Shown: positions 45,356 to 53,104 of the stretch, piece by piece
How positions within the stretch are numbered: the first letter of the stretch is position 1
Layout: every line of letters starts with the position of its first letter
Assembly (NCBI RefSeq): GCF_000993825.1
Contig: NZ_CP011114.1
Coordinates: forward strand, 4,278,001 to 4,342,000
Direction: 5' to 3'
DNA: 64,000 nucleotides
Source: Paenibacillus durus ATCC 35681
GTDB lineage: Bacteria > Bacillota > Bacilli > Paenibacillales > Paenibacillaceae
Translations under genes and position numbers: made by a program
Notes under the pieces: model-generated
The model's database searches: none
What the model saw: the letters and a program-made list of their open reading frames with translations, nothing else
Told to the model about the DNA's origin: nothing

Positions 45356-45856
45356 TTAAGCTCTGGCATCAAAGATACCGTTGCGTTTAGGAGTCCGAAC
45401 GGTCGGGGACTGATCCGGCCGGGTATAGGTTGACTCTTCCTCCCCGACTAGGAGATTGAGGGAGAAATCAATAAAAGATAGGGACTGGGAAACCAGATTC
45501 TGATTCAAATCATTTGCGCGCTTAAGCTCCCTCAAGGTGCTAACCAGCATCTTCTGTGCGTTCAGCAGACGGGCCTTCTCTTCGGGTTCGAATACAAGCC
45601 GTGAAATTTCCGATATGGTAAGGTCTAAATGAGATTTGATCCCTTTCTCCCGCATAAATGCATGTGCCATTTCCTGCCGAACCGCTTCCTGATTCTTAAT
45701 CGCTTTAAGAAGTCCGGATTCGCCCATAGTCGTACGCGTCAGCTCATCGAAGTCGTTGTTGAGAATCGCCTGCTTTTTATGCTCGGAAAGTTGAAGAAGT
45801 TTCTCATTGAGCTCATTTAACGATTCCAAAGAGTTAATCAAGTTCTGAAGGGACAT
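45356..45856 (-). CDS. flgN: FlgN-like chaperone for FlgK/FlgL
   Basis: About 166 residues, an all-helical protein with a FlgN-type pattern (LLQLSEHKKQAILNNDFDEL, ELKRANDLNQNLVSQSLSFI). It keeps the junction proteins export-competent. I start at ATG 45856, with AGAGG nine bases upstream; GTG 45862 is also in frame. It lies directly after flgM and before flgK. Confidence 0.88.
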   Translation of the reverse strand: MSLQNLINSLESLNELNEKLLQLSEHKKQAILNNDFDELTRTTMGESGLLKAIKNQEAVRQEMAHAFMREKGIKSHLDLTISEISRLVFEPEEKARLLNAQKMLVSTLRELKRANDLNQNLVSQSLSFIDFSLNLLVGEEESTYTRPDQSPTVRTPKRNGIFDARA

Positions 45857-45868
45857 TGTCACTATCCT

Positions 45869-46150
45869 CTAGTCTTGTGAAGACTTCTTGAAATATGGGA
45901 GCAATTTCTCGGCAAGATCCCGGGCCTCTACATGATAAGTGCCGGAAGATACGCGGTTCTTCAGGTCCTCAATCTTCTGCGCCCGTTCCGCATTGCTTGT
46001 CTGCTGAGCGCGCAGCATCTCAAGAGCTTCTGTGGATATGGAGACTTCATCTTTCTTCCGCGCTTTCCTTACGTTATCAATCGTGCCCGACTCCACAGCT
46101 TTCTGATAAGAATTTATCCCGTTAATTCTGCCAGTATCGTTGATTTTCAT
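45869..46150 (-). CDS. flgM: Anti-sigma-D factor FlgM
   Basis: 93 residues. The C-terminal half, with DEVSISTEALEML and VEARDLAEKLLPYF, is the sigma-binding region of the FlgM family. It holds sigma-D inactive until the hook is complete. I start at ATG 46150 (MKINDTGRING), with AAGGTGG ten bases upstream. A sigma-D-like promoter that overlaps a terminator precedes it. Confidence 0.93.
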   Translation of the reverse strand: MKINDTGRINGINSYQKAVESGTIDNVRKARKKDEVSISTEALEMLRAQQTSNAERAQKIEDLKNRVSSGTYHVEARDLAEKLLPYFKKSSQD

Positions 46151-46181
46151 AAATATCAGTTCCACCTTCCTTGCATAAAAT

Positions 46182-46235
46182 AAAAAAACCGATAACCTTT
46201 AATAAGTTTATCGGGCAGGGTTGAAACATTCTTTA
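46182..46235 (-). promoter_or_regulatory. Sigma-D-like promoter of flgM overlapping an intrinsic terminator
   Basis: On the minus strand TAAA (46232-46235), 16 bases and CCCGATAA (46208-46215) form a sigma-D-type promoter. The same CCGATAA is the left arm of a hairpin whose right arm TTATCGG (46189-46195) is followed by seven T (46182-46188). RNA from upstream genes would form the terminator. RNA started at the sigma-D promoter (near 46200) would lack the left arm. Confidence 0.75.
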
Positions 46236-46261
46236 TAGCTGTAAAATTATATTTTGAAAGC

Positions 46262-46672
46262 TTATATATTCCGGTGCTTTTCTACAGCGTGATATGCACC
46301 CCCCGGTTTCTTAGCGGAAGGGTCATCTGCTTTGCTCTTCTGGGACGAATTCATTAAATCCTTCGTTAGCCGGCTCCGGCAGCTATCGCACATATGACCC
46401 TCGCGGATCAACGTACCACATACTTCGCATGGATACATCATATTCGGTGCGTTGGCGATGGAGATTCGCCCTTCCTTAATGAAACGGGTGATTTCCTTAA
46501 TAGATACCTCTGTAGCATCAGACAGTTCCTGAATGTCGGCTTCTTTATTTTCCCGAAGATACTTCGCACAAGCCTCATACTGATGCTCCAGTTCTTTAAT
46601 ACAAGGCTGACACAGCTCCATGACATTCTTGACATACAGCCGGCCGCACCGAGGACAATTGTCGAGATTCAT
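46262..46672 (-). CDS. yvyF: YvyF-like flagellar operon zinc-ribbon protein
   Basis: 136 residues. Two Cys clusters, CPRCGRLYVKNVMELCQPC at the start and CEVCGTLIREGHMCDSCRSR near the end, flank a winged-helix-like middle (DIQELSDATEVSIKEITRFI). This is the layout of YvyF (TIGR03826). Located between comFC and flgM as in Bacillus, it may regulate flagellar genes, but its role is unproven. Confidence 0.88.
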   Translation of the reverse strand: MNLDNCPRCGRLYVKNVMELCQPCIKELEHQYEACAKYLRENKEADIQELSDATEVSIKEITRFIKEGRISIANAPNMMYPCEVCGTLIREGHMCDSCRSRLTKDLMNSSQKSKADDPSAKKPGGAYHAVEKHRNI

Positions 46673-46894
46673 AATAGGTGCCGCCCCTTTCCTACATTAT
46701 GCACCGTAAAATAATTCCTATACACCTTAGATTACATGATTTAGTGAAATTAGTCCATCATCTTCATGTATGACCTCACGTTGTCCTGCAGCGTTTGGCC
46801 AATATTGCCAGCATTATGCCATAAAACTGAGTTGAAATGGTACTGATCTCGATCTATGAGCTGTCTGAGATTGCGCGATTCGCTTGAATTTCCG

Positions 46895-47773
46895 TTAAGA
46901 GCGCGCCCAGGTCAAGCTGTATATTTCAGCGGGGCGGCCGCTCTCCCCCATCGCTTGACGTATAACTTCGGCACATGCACGTATTGTGCTGCCTGTCGTA
47001 TAAATATCATCCACAATGATGATCCGAAACGGCCGGCAAGCAGATGTTCTTCGGTTGCTGCCATAAATAAGATAGGATGAGGTAAATAGGAGGGGGGAAA
47101 CTCCCTTGTCCAGACGTTTCGGCGGCTGCAGCAGATGCTTGAGAGCCCCCCTTGCGTCAGGGTTGACCCCAAAAGCTTCTCTCATGGAAATCAGCCGCTC
47201 CGCTCTCCCCTTAAAGCTCTGCTTACCGGTATGATGCGCGCGGACAAGCAGCTCCACAACAGGGATTTTGCGGTGAGCCGATATGTACTGGGCCAGTCTT
47301 TCTGCCTGATTGAAGCCGCGTTCGGCGAGCCGGAGACCGCTGACAGGAACGGGAACAAGCAGATCCGCACTCCACTTAAGCTTCGCTTCAGCCTCGATTT
47401 CGGCCTTAAGCATACTGTAGGCGTTGTCCAGCATCCGCGAAAGCGGCTCGGCATATTTTTCGTCGCCCCGGTATTTATACTGGCTGAGCCATTGACGCAT
47501 CTCGCTGCTGTAGGCGACCGCGCTTCGGTTGCGGATAAGTAAAGAACCGTCTGCCCCGCGGGCGCAGTCCGGACAGCCCACATGGCGGCCGCACTTCCGG
47601 CAGCGGGGCTTGCGTATCCAAGGAATAGTTCGCGTACACACTTCACAGATTCCGGGGAGCACGGTTGACAGGTGTCCCAAACGTCCGCATGATAGGCATT
47701 GCTCCTGTCTAGGGGCCAGCAGGGAATGGGCGGCGCGCAGCCAGCGGTCCATATTAACCAGAAATCTCGCCAT
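46895..47773 (-). CDS. comFC: Competence protein ComFC (phosphoribosyltransferase-like)
   Basis: 292 residues. An N-terminal zinc-binding region has CLSCG, CEVC, CRKCG and CPDC. The C-terminal PRTase fold carries RGFNQAERLAQYI and the PRPP-binding IIVDDIYTTGSTI. It takes part in DNA uptake with ComFA. Its ATG immediately follows the comFA stop codon (TAAATG), so the two are coupled. No comFB lies between them. Confidence 0.93.
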   Translation of the reverse strand: MARFLVNMDRWLRAAHSLLAPRQEQCLSCGRLGHLSTVLPGICEVCTRTIPWIRKPRCRKCGRHVGCPDCARGADGSLLIRNRSAVAYSSEMRQWLSQYKYRGDEKYAEPLSRMLDNAYSMLKAEIEAEAKLKWSADLLVPVPVSGLRLAERGFNQAERLAQYISAHRKIPVVELLVRAHHTGKQSFKGRAERLISMREAFGVNPDARGALKHLLQPPKRLDKGVSPLLFTSSYLIYGSNRRTSACRPFRIIIVDDIYTTGSTIRACAEVIRQAMGESGRPAEIYSLTWARS

Positions 47774-50248
47774 TTAAAGACCCTCCTTATGAAGATAGCC
47801 TTTACTTCGGGCAATCCGGTTCATTGTCCGAATCTGCGCGCATGCGCCCCGCTGCGAACGGTTCCACTGCGCGGAAGCGAACACAACCCGGCCCTTGGGG
47901 TCGTCCTTGGAGCGGCCTGCCCGGCCTGCCATCTGCACCAGAGAAGCCTCATCAAAGAGCCGGTTGTCCGCATCCAGCACGAAGACATCGCTTCTCGGCA
48001 CGGTAACTCCCCGCTCCAGAATGGTTGTTGTTACGAGCAGGGAAATTTCCCGGCGGCGGAATGCGGTCACCTTTCCGGCCCTTTCGGGGTCCTGCGATGA
48101 GGTTCCTTCAATAACGACGTCTGGCATAGCGCGGCGCAGGAGCTGCAGCAGCGGGTCAATCTGCGCGATGCGGGCGGCAAACAGAAAAATCTGCGCCTTC
48201 CGTTCAAGTGACTGTCTTAGCGTCCTTAATAGCTTTAGCGGCAGCCGTCCGCGCTTCAGGCAGTCGGCAACTGAGGGCATCTTCAAATGAGCCGGCACCG
48301 GAAGGGGAAACCCGTGGAATCGGACGGGAACTCTGGCATGCGCCAGCCTTCCCCGGCGGACTTCCCGCTGCATTTGCGGCGGCGGCGTAGCCGACAAGTA
48401 GATGAAGCTTCCTCCGGGCTTACTGGCCCCCTCGGCGGCAAACGCGAGCATGGGATCGTTATGGTAAGGAAAGGCGTCCAGCTCGTCGATAATGACAAGA
48501 TCGAAGGCCTGATGAAACCGCAGCAGCTGATGCGTGGTCGCGAGGGCCAGCCGGCCCTCCGCCCAGCGGTCTTGGCTGCCGCCGTAGAGCACGGCGATGC
48601 TCTCCGCCGGGAATGCCTTGGCGAGCCGAGGCGCAAGCTCCAGCACGACGTCGCGCCGCGGCGTCGCTACGAGCGCCCGCCCGCCTGCGGCGAGCACTGC
48701 CTCAAGGAGCGGGAAGATCATTTCTGTCTTCCCCGCTCCCGTCACCGCCCAGAGCAGGAACCGCTCGGGGCGGCGGGCGGCGGAGCCCGCGCGCGGCTCC
48801 GCCAGAAACCCCAGCGCAGCGCCGGCAGCCTCTGCCTGCGCCGCGCTTAGCCCCCACCGGCGCATAAGCCCGGCGGGGTCCATGGCGGCCGTGCCCCGCA
48901 CGGCCGGAAGCGCTGCACCGCGCAGCAGCAGCGCGCAAGCCCGGCTGCGCCCGAGCGCGAGGCAGGCCTCGCAGTAGGCGCAGCCGGCAAGGCCGCACGC
49001 GGCGCAGGCCGTGCGGCCCGTGGCGGCGCTGCCGCAGCGCAGGCAGCGCGGGGGCGCGGCGGCTTCGGTGCGCCGCGCGGAGCGGACGAGCCGGGCTGCC
49101 CAGCCTGCGGCCCGGGCAAGCACGCCTCCCGCTCCTTTCGCTCTCACCATTTGCCGGATACTCGCTCCGTGCACCTCACGGCCCGCTCCCTTCGCTCTCA
49201 CGATTTGCCGCTTACTCACTCCGTACACCTCACGGCCCGCTCCTTTCGCTCTCACGATTTGCCGCTTATTCACTCCGTACACCTCACGGCCCGCTCCTTT
49301 CGCTCTCACGACTTGCCGCTTATTCACTCCGTGCACCTCACGGCCCGCTTCCTTCGCTCTCACGATTTGCCGCTTACTCACTCCGTGCACCTCACGGCCC
49401 GCTTCCTTCGCTCTCACGATTTGCCGCTTACTTACTCCATGCACCTCACGGCCCGCTCCCTTCGCTCTCACGATTTGCCGCTTACTTACTCCGTACACCT
49501 CACGGCCCGCTCCCTCCGCTCTCACGATTTGCCGCTTACTCACTCCGTGCACCTCACGGCCCGCCCCCTCCGCTCTCACCATTTGCCGCATACTCGCTCC
49601 TTGCACCTCACCGCTGGCTCCATTCCCTCTTACGATCCCCCGCCAACCTGCACCATGTGCCTCGCTCCCCGCTTTTCTATGCGGAAGCTGGCCGACAGCC
49701 GCCTCCAAGTGAAGCCGTCCCTGCAAATACGCCAGCTGGGCCGCGCTTCTCCAGTGGCCCAATAGCCCGGGATAGCGCTCAGTAAGCAGCGCCGCCATCT
49801 CGGATTCGAGCAAGGAGCGGCCCGGCAGCGTCTTGGCGATCCAATCTGCATCCTGCAGCAGTTTCTGAGGGGAAGGGAGATCCTGAAGGTCCGTTCGAGC
49901 CTTCGCTGACTCTTTTTCCAATATGCTTGTATACATGTCCCCGCTTCCCCGCAAACCGCGCTTCTCATTTTCCAGCTCCGGTTCAAGAATTGTCCGCGCA
50001 TAGCGCTTCCAATCCGTTTCCTTCCACCGCTCCATTTCTTCTGCGTAACAGAAGCTTGTCCGAAGCTTAACCGCTAGACCCAGAGGCAGGGAAGTCCCGA
50101 GGAGAATCCATTTTTCCGCCTCACTCGCTTCCCGGTTTCCCCCGCCGTATAAATGTCCCTCCCACCACAAAGCATCGACTCTTAGATCGATAGATATGCG
50201 TAGGCTCCAGCCACCTCTTTGTTTTAACGCGTATACTGCCGCCTTCAT
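47774..50248 (-). CDS. comFA: ComFA DNA-uptake helicase with long N-terminal extension and tandem repeats
   Basis: 824 residues, against about 460 in Bacillus. The C-terminal part is a normal ComFA: four-cysteine zinc clusters around residues 400-430 (CLRCG, CAACG, CAYCEAC), Walker A AVTGAGKTEM near 500, the DEAD-like box IIDELDAFPY, and motif VI-type QMAGRAGRSKDDP. It is the ATPase that helps pull single-stranded DNA into the cell. The first about 390 residues are not in the usual family. They contain a helical region and then nine or so copies of an 18-residue unit (about 208-373), very basic (consensus SKRQIVRAKGAGREVHGV). I start at ATG 50248, with AGAGGTG upstream. Confidence 0.9.
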   Translation of the reverse strand: MKAAVYALKQRGGWSLRISIDLRVDALWWEGHLYGGGNREASEAEKWILLGTSLPLGLAVKLRTSFCYAEEMERWKETDWKRYARTILEPELENEKRGLRGSGDMYTSILEKESAKARTDLQDLPSPQKLLQDADWIAKTLPGRSLLESEMAALLTERYPGLLGHWRSAAQLAYLQGRLHLEAAVGQLPHRKAGSEAHGAGWRGIVRGNGASGEVQGASMRQMVRAEGAGREVHGVSKRQIVRAEGAGREVYGVSKRQIVRAKGAGREVHGVSKRQIVRAKEAGREVHGVSKRQIVRAKEAGREVHGVNKRQVVRAKGAGREVYGVNKRQIVRAKGAGREVYGVSKRQIVRAKGAGREVHGASIRQMVRAKGAGGVLARAAGWAARLVRSARRTEAAAPPRCLRCGSAATGRTACAACGLAGCAYCEACLALGRSRACALLLRGAALPAVRGTAAMDPAGLMRRWGLSAAQAEAAGAALGFLAEPRAGSAARRPERFLLWAVTGAGKTEMIFPLLEAVLAAGGRALVATPRRDVVLELAPRLAKAFPAESIAVLYGGSQDRWAEGRLALATTHQLLRFHQAFDLVIIDELDAFPYHNDPMLAFAAEGASKPGGSFIYLSATPPPQMQREVRRGRLAHARVPVRFHGFPLPVPAHLKMPSVADCLKRGRLPLKLLRTLRQSLERKAQIFLFAARIAQIDPLLQLLRRAMPDVVIEGTSSQDPERAGKVTAFRRREISLLVTTTILERGVTVPRSDVFVLDADNRLFDEASLVQMAGRAGRSKDDPKGRVVFASAQWNRSQRGACAQIRTMNRIARSKGYLHKEGL
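49128..49625 (-). repeat. 54-bp in-frame tandem repeat inside comFA (about nine copies)
   Basis: The unit is 18 codons. The inner copies differ only at a few positions (Ser/Asn, Glu/Lys, His/Tyr) and the outer copies are degenerate, the usual picture of an expanding minisatellite. The complementary strand is also open through the array, which produces false plus-strand frames. Confidence 0.93.
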
Positions 50249-50393
50249 GACCACACCTCTTTTTTAAATAAATCGTTCTATCGCTCTCACTTCACTCCAA
50301 AACGTTCTTGAACTTATACCGTTACATCCGGCCCATCTTGCATTCTCCCTAAACCTATACTCCTTGTTCCTTCCCCCTTCAGCCCACACAAAA

Positions 50394-50426
50394 AAGCACA
50401 CTCTCCCTTATTCGGAAAGTGTGCTT
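50394..50426 (-). terminator. Terminator before comFA
   Basis: AAGCACACT / AGTGTGCTT with inner pairing, followed by TTTTGTGTGG on the minus strand. It ends the upstream small gene. Confidence 0.75.
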
Positions 50427-50472
50427 CACCTATAACCCTCATATTGAATTGTATCCATAACCGGATATATTA

Positions 50473-50937
50473 CTATAAACCGCCGCCTCTTGATTGACAT
50501 CCCCTGCTTCCTACAGCCCGCATGAACGGCAGGGGAATTGGCTGCTCCGGGAACCGCAAGTCAATCACAGTTTCTTTATCCTGCTCCGCTGACTGCGCTT
50601 TCCTATCTTCTTGAGAATAACTGTCCTTGTACTCCATCATCCGCAAATCCAGAGAACAACCGCCATCCCGCAGCCCGGAAACGATCCAATTCGTCCCGTC
50701 ACTCGAGCCATCATCCATAAAGGTTACCCGCAGCCGTTTTCCCGTTAGGAAGGATTGGAGCACCATCGCGCGGATTACCCCCTCGATCACAGATTCATGA
50801 TTGCGGGCGATCAAAATATAGTGGATCCATTTTCCCGACTCACGGGCGGTTTCTCTCATTCCCCGGGACTTTAGCGCATGCACACACACTACCGCAGATG
50901 CATATACAGCTCCGATCCAAATCAACTGGGCTATCAT
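50473..50937 (-). CDS. Small membrane-anchored protein with a GT2-like nucleotide-binding segment
   Basis: 154 residues. An N-terminal helix (IAQLIWIGAVYASAVVCVHA) is followed by a segment resembling the first half of a family 2 glycosyltransferase: YILIARNHESVIEGVIRAM and TFMDDGSSDGTNWI. The chain then departs from that fold: no second DxD, acceptor region or further helices. So it is either a truncated transferase or a protein that reuses the fold. AGGAGGTGCATCCCC precedes the ATG. It lies between degU and comFA. Confidence 0.7.
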   Translation of the reverse strand: MIAQLIWIGAVYASAVVCVHALKSRGMRETARESGKWIHYILIARNHESVIEGVIRAMVLQSFLTGKRLRVTFMDDGSSDGTNWIVSGLRDGGCSLDLRMMEYKDSYSQEDRKAQSAEQDKETVIDLRFPEQPIPLPFMRAVGSRGCQSRGGGL

Positions 50938-51150
50938 GGGGATGCACCTCCTCTTATACCAACACTATATGCCGGTAAAAAAGAAGAGGTGACTGGCGCC
51001 GATTCTCGAATACTCCGCTGTAACCAGGCAGGAATATGCAGGCTGCTGCCCTTGGTAACCCGCTCTTTTCAAACAGAAATTTGTAAGCTCTGGGGTCCGC
51101 GCAAAACTCCTGAGTTTACCTCGCAGCAACCCCTTATTTTAGGGTACTAT

Positions 51151-51873
51151 TTACAGCGTTACCCAGCCATATTTGATCGAATTGATAACGGCCTGTGTCC
51201 GGTCGTCGACTTCCATTTTTTGCAGAATGCTGCTGACATGGTTCTTAACCGTCTTTTCGCTGATAAATAAATATTCGCCAATCATCTTATTGCTCTTACC
51301 TTCGGCCATTAAACGCAGCACTTCGGCTTCACGGCGTGTCAGCGGATTGTTGTCCCCCGCCACAAACTTGACGCCTGCTTCCTTCACGGAAGTCTCCGCC
51401 ATCGCGCCCGCTTCATTCAAATAGGTCATGCGCCGCAGTTGATTAATCAGTTTGCCTGTCACTTTAGGATGAATAAACGCATGCCCTTCGAAGACCGAAC
51501 GGATGGCATTGATCAGCGACTCGGCTTCCATATCCTTGAGAAGATAACCGTTGGCGCCTTTGCGCAGCGTCTCAAATACGTAACTTTCATCATCATGGAT
51601 GGACAAAATAATCACTTTAACGTCAGGGAACATTTCCCTCAGCTTTTCCGTTGCCTCCACACCATTCTCGACCGGCATGTTAATATCCATCAGCACGATA
51701 TCCGGCTTGGTCTGGTTGCAGAACTCCAGCACCTGAATGCCGTCGCCGCACTCGCCAATGACCTCAATGTCTTCCTCCATGTTTAAAATGCGCTTAAGTC
51801 CTTCTCTAAACAACTGATGATCGTCCGCCAAAAGTACTTTAATGGGTGTCTTGCCGGAATTCTGATTCTCCAT
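51151..51873 (-). CDS. degU: Response regulator DegU
   Basis: 240 residues from ATG 51873 (AAGGAGTAAAATA upstream). The receiver domain has [13 protein letters not shown] and the phospho-acceptor in [13 protein letters not shown]. The LuxR-type HTH domain reads [20 protein letters not shown] and [14 protein letters not shown]. In Bacillus, DegU controls exoenzymes, competence, motility and biofilm genes. It begins four bases after degS. Its closeness to comF and flagellar genes is conserved. Confidence 0.96.
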   Translation of the reverse strand: MENQNSGKTPIKVLLADDHQLFREGLKRILNMEEDIEVIGECGDGIQVLEFCNQTKPDIVLMDINMPVENGVEATEKLREMFPDVKVIILSIHDDESYVFETLRKGANGYLLKDMEAESLINAIRSVFEGHAFIHPKVTGKLINQLRRMTYLNEAGAMAETSVKEAGVKFVAGDNNPLTRREAEVLRLMAEGKSNKMIGEYLFISEKTVKNHVSSILQKMEVDDRTQAVINSIKYGWVTL

Positions 51874-51877
51874 TATT

Positions 51878-53053
51878 TTACTCCTTTCCCTTCTCCACAT
51901 TCGTCGGAATATGGATAATGATGGTTGTGCCTTGATTCTCGGCAGATTGAATTTCCATTCTTCCTTCCAGCAGTTCTACGCGTTCGCGCATTCCAACCAG
52001 TCCGAAGCTCTCTCTGTTGACCTGTTCCGCTTTCATTTCTTGCACGTTAAAGCCTATTCCGTTGTCCTTGACGACAATCTTGATCAACTGTGCCTGATAT
52101 GTAATTTCCACCAATACGTAACTGGCACAAGCATGCTTCGCGACATTGGACAGCGCCTCTTGAATCAGCCGGTAAACGGCTGCTTCCATTGCTGACGAAA
52201 GACGATGCTCCTTGCCTCGCGTTTCAAAAGAGGTTCGGATCTTGTTCTTCTCCTCATAATCATGAACATACTTGCGCAGCGTGGGGATAAGTCCTAAATC
52301 GTCCAGTGCCATCGGTCGCAAATTAAAAATGACTTTACGCATTTCTTCCAGGCTTGAACGTACTTGCCCTTTTAAATCTATTATTTCGTCCTGCACCAGT
52401 CCAAATTCCTGCTTTACGAGCATTCTTTCTACAATTTCTGTTCTGAGTACCAAATTTGCCAACATTTGAGCGGGTCCATCATGAATTTCACGGGCAATCC
52501 GCTTGCGTTCCTCTTCTTGAGCCAAAATAATTTTTAGCCCAATGATTTGACGGTTCTTTGCCGATTCAACAATCCGCGTTACATGTCCGAGTTCGCCGGA
52601 CAAATACTTTAGGACCACACTCATTTGCGAGCCGATCGATTCCGCCCGTTCCACCGAGTTCTCAACGCTCCGGGCTCTTTTCTGCAACTCGTCGCGTCTG
52701 TTCCGTAAATAGGCTTCTCTTTCCCTTGCCATCATAAGCTCAAGCTGCAGTTCCGTCGCCTTTTCGTATGCGATTCGGATATCCCGTTCTGTATAACGAA
52801 CAAAATCACGGCTGACTTCGGTCAAGCGGATACGGGACCGGCGGTAATCCACCTCCAGCTTGTCAACCTTTTGCAAGGTTTCATCCGTCTCCTCCCGGAC
52901 CCGCTGCAGCTCACTGGTGAGATTTGCCAGTTCTTCACGGGCAGTCTGCAAAATCTCAAAAATCTGGTACTTGCTGTCTTCCATTACATTGATCGTATTC
53001 TTGATGACTCGGTCAATGGCATCGGTTTGGAATTCCACGGACAATTGCCCCAT
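51878..53053 (-). CDS. degS: Sensor histidine kinase DegS
   Basis: 391 residues, cytoplasmic, with no membrane helix. The N-terminal half is a coiled-coil sensor domain (LQTAREELANLTSELQRVRE). HisKA_3 has the active His in RIAREIHDGPAQMLANL, and the ATPase part has NVAKHACASYV and DNGIGFNV. No clear ribosome binding site precedes ATG 53053. Instead a strong hairpin (53060-53104) ends seven bases before it. GTG 53041 is an alternative start. Confidence 0.95.
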   Translation of the reverse strand: MGQLSVEFQTDAIDRVIKNTINVMEDSKYQIFEILQTAREELANLTSELQRVREETDETLQKVDKLEVDYRRSRIRLTEVSRDFVRYTERDIRIAYEKATELQLELMMAREREAYLRNRRDELQKRARSVENSVERAESIGSQMSVVLKYLSGELGHVTRIVESAKNRQIIGLKIILAQEEERKRIAREIHDGPAQMLANLVLRTEIVERMLVKQEFGLVQDEIIDLKGQVRSSLEEMRKVIFNLRPMALDDLGLIPTLRKYVHDYEEKNKIRTSFETRGKEHRLSSAMEAAVYRLIQEALSNVAKHACASYVLVEITYQAQLIKIVVKDNGIGFNVQEMKAEQVNRESFGLVGMRERVELLEGRMEIQSAENQGTTIIIHIPTNVEKGKE

Positions 53054-53059
53054 TTCTGT

Positions 53060-53104
53060 CGAATCATATAAAGGCGAACCTTTATATTAACATATCATGA
53101 TTCG
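53060..53104 (-). promoter_or_regulatory. Strong hairpin directly upstream of degS
   Basis: ATATAAAGG TTCG CCTTTATAT forms a perfect nine-base-pair stem with a UUCG tetraloop. CGAATC/GATTCG extends it at the base across an internal bulge. It overlaps the end of the upstream glycosidase gene and has no T-run, so it is not a terminator. It could affect degS translation or messenger processing. Confidence 0.5.

Noticed and set aside
49011..49765. Long plus-strand open frames opposite comFA
   Set aside because: They arise because the 54-bp repeat is open in several frames. They are Ser/Arg/His/Leu-rich with no family and no ribosome binding site.
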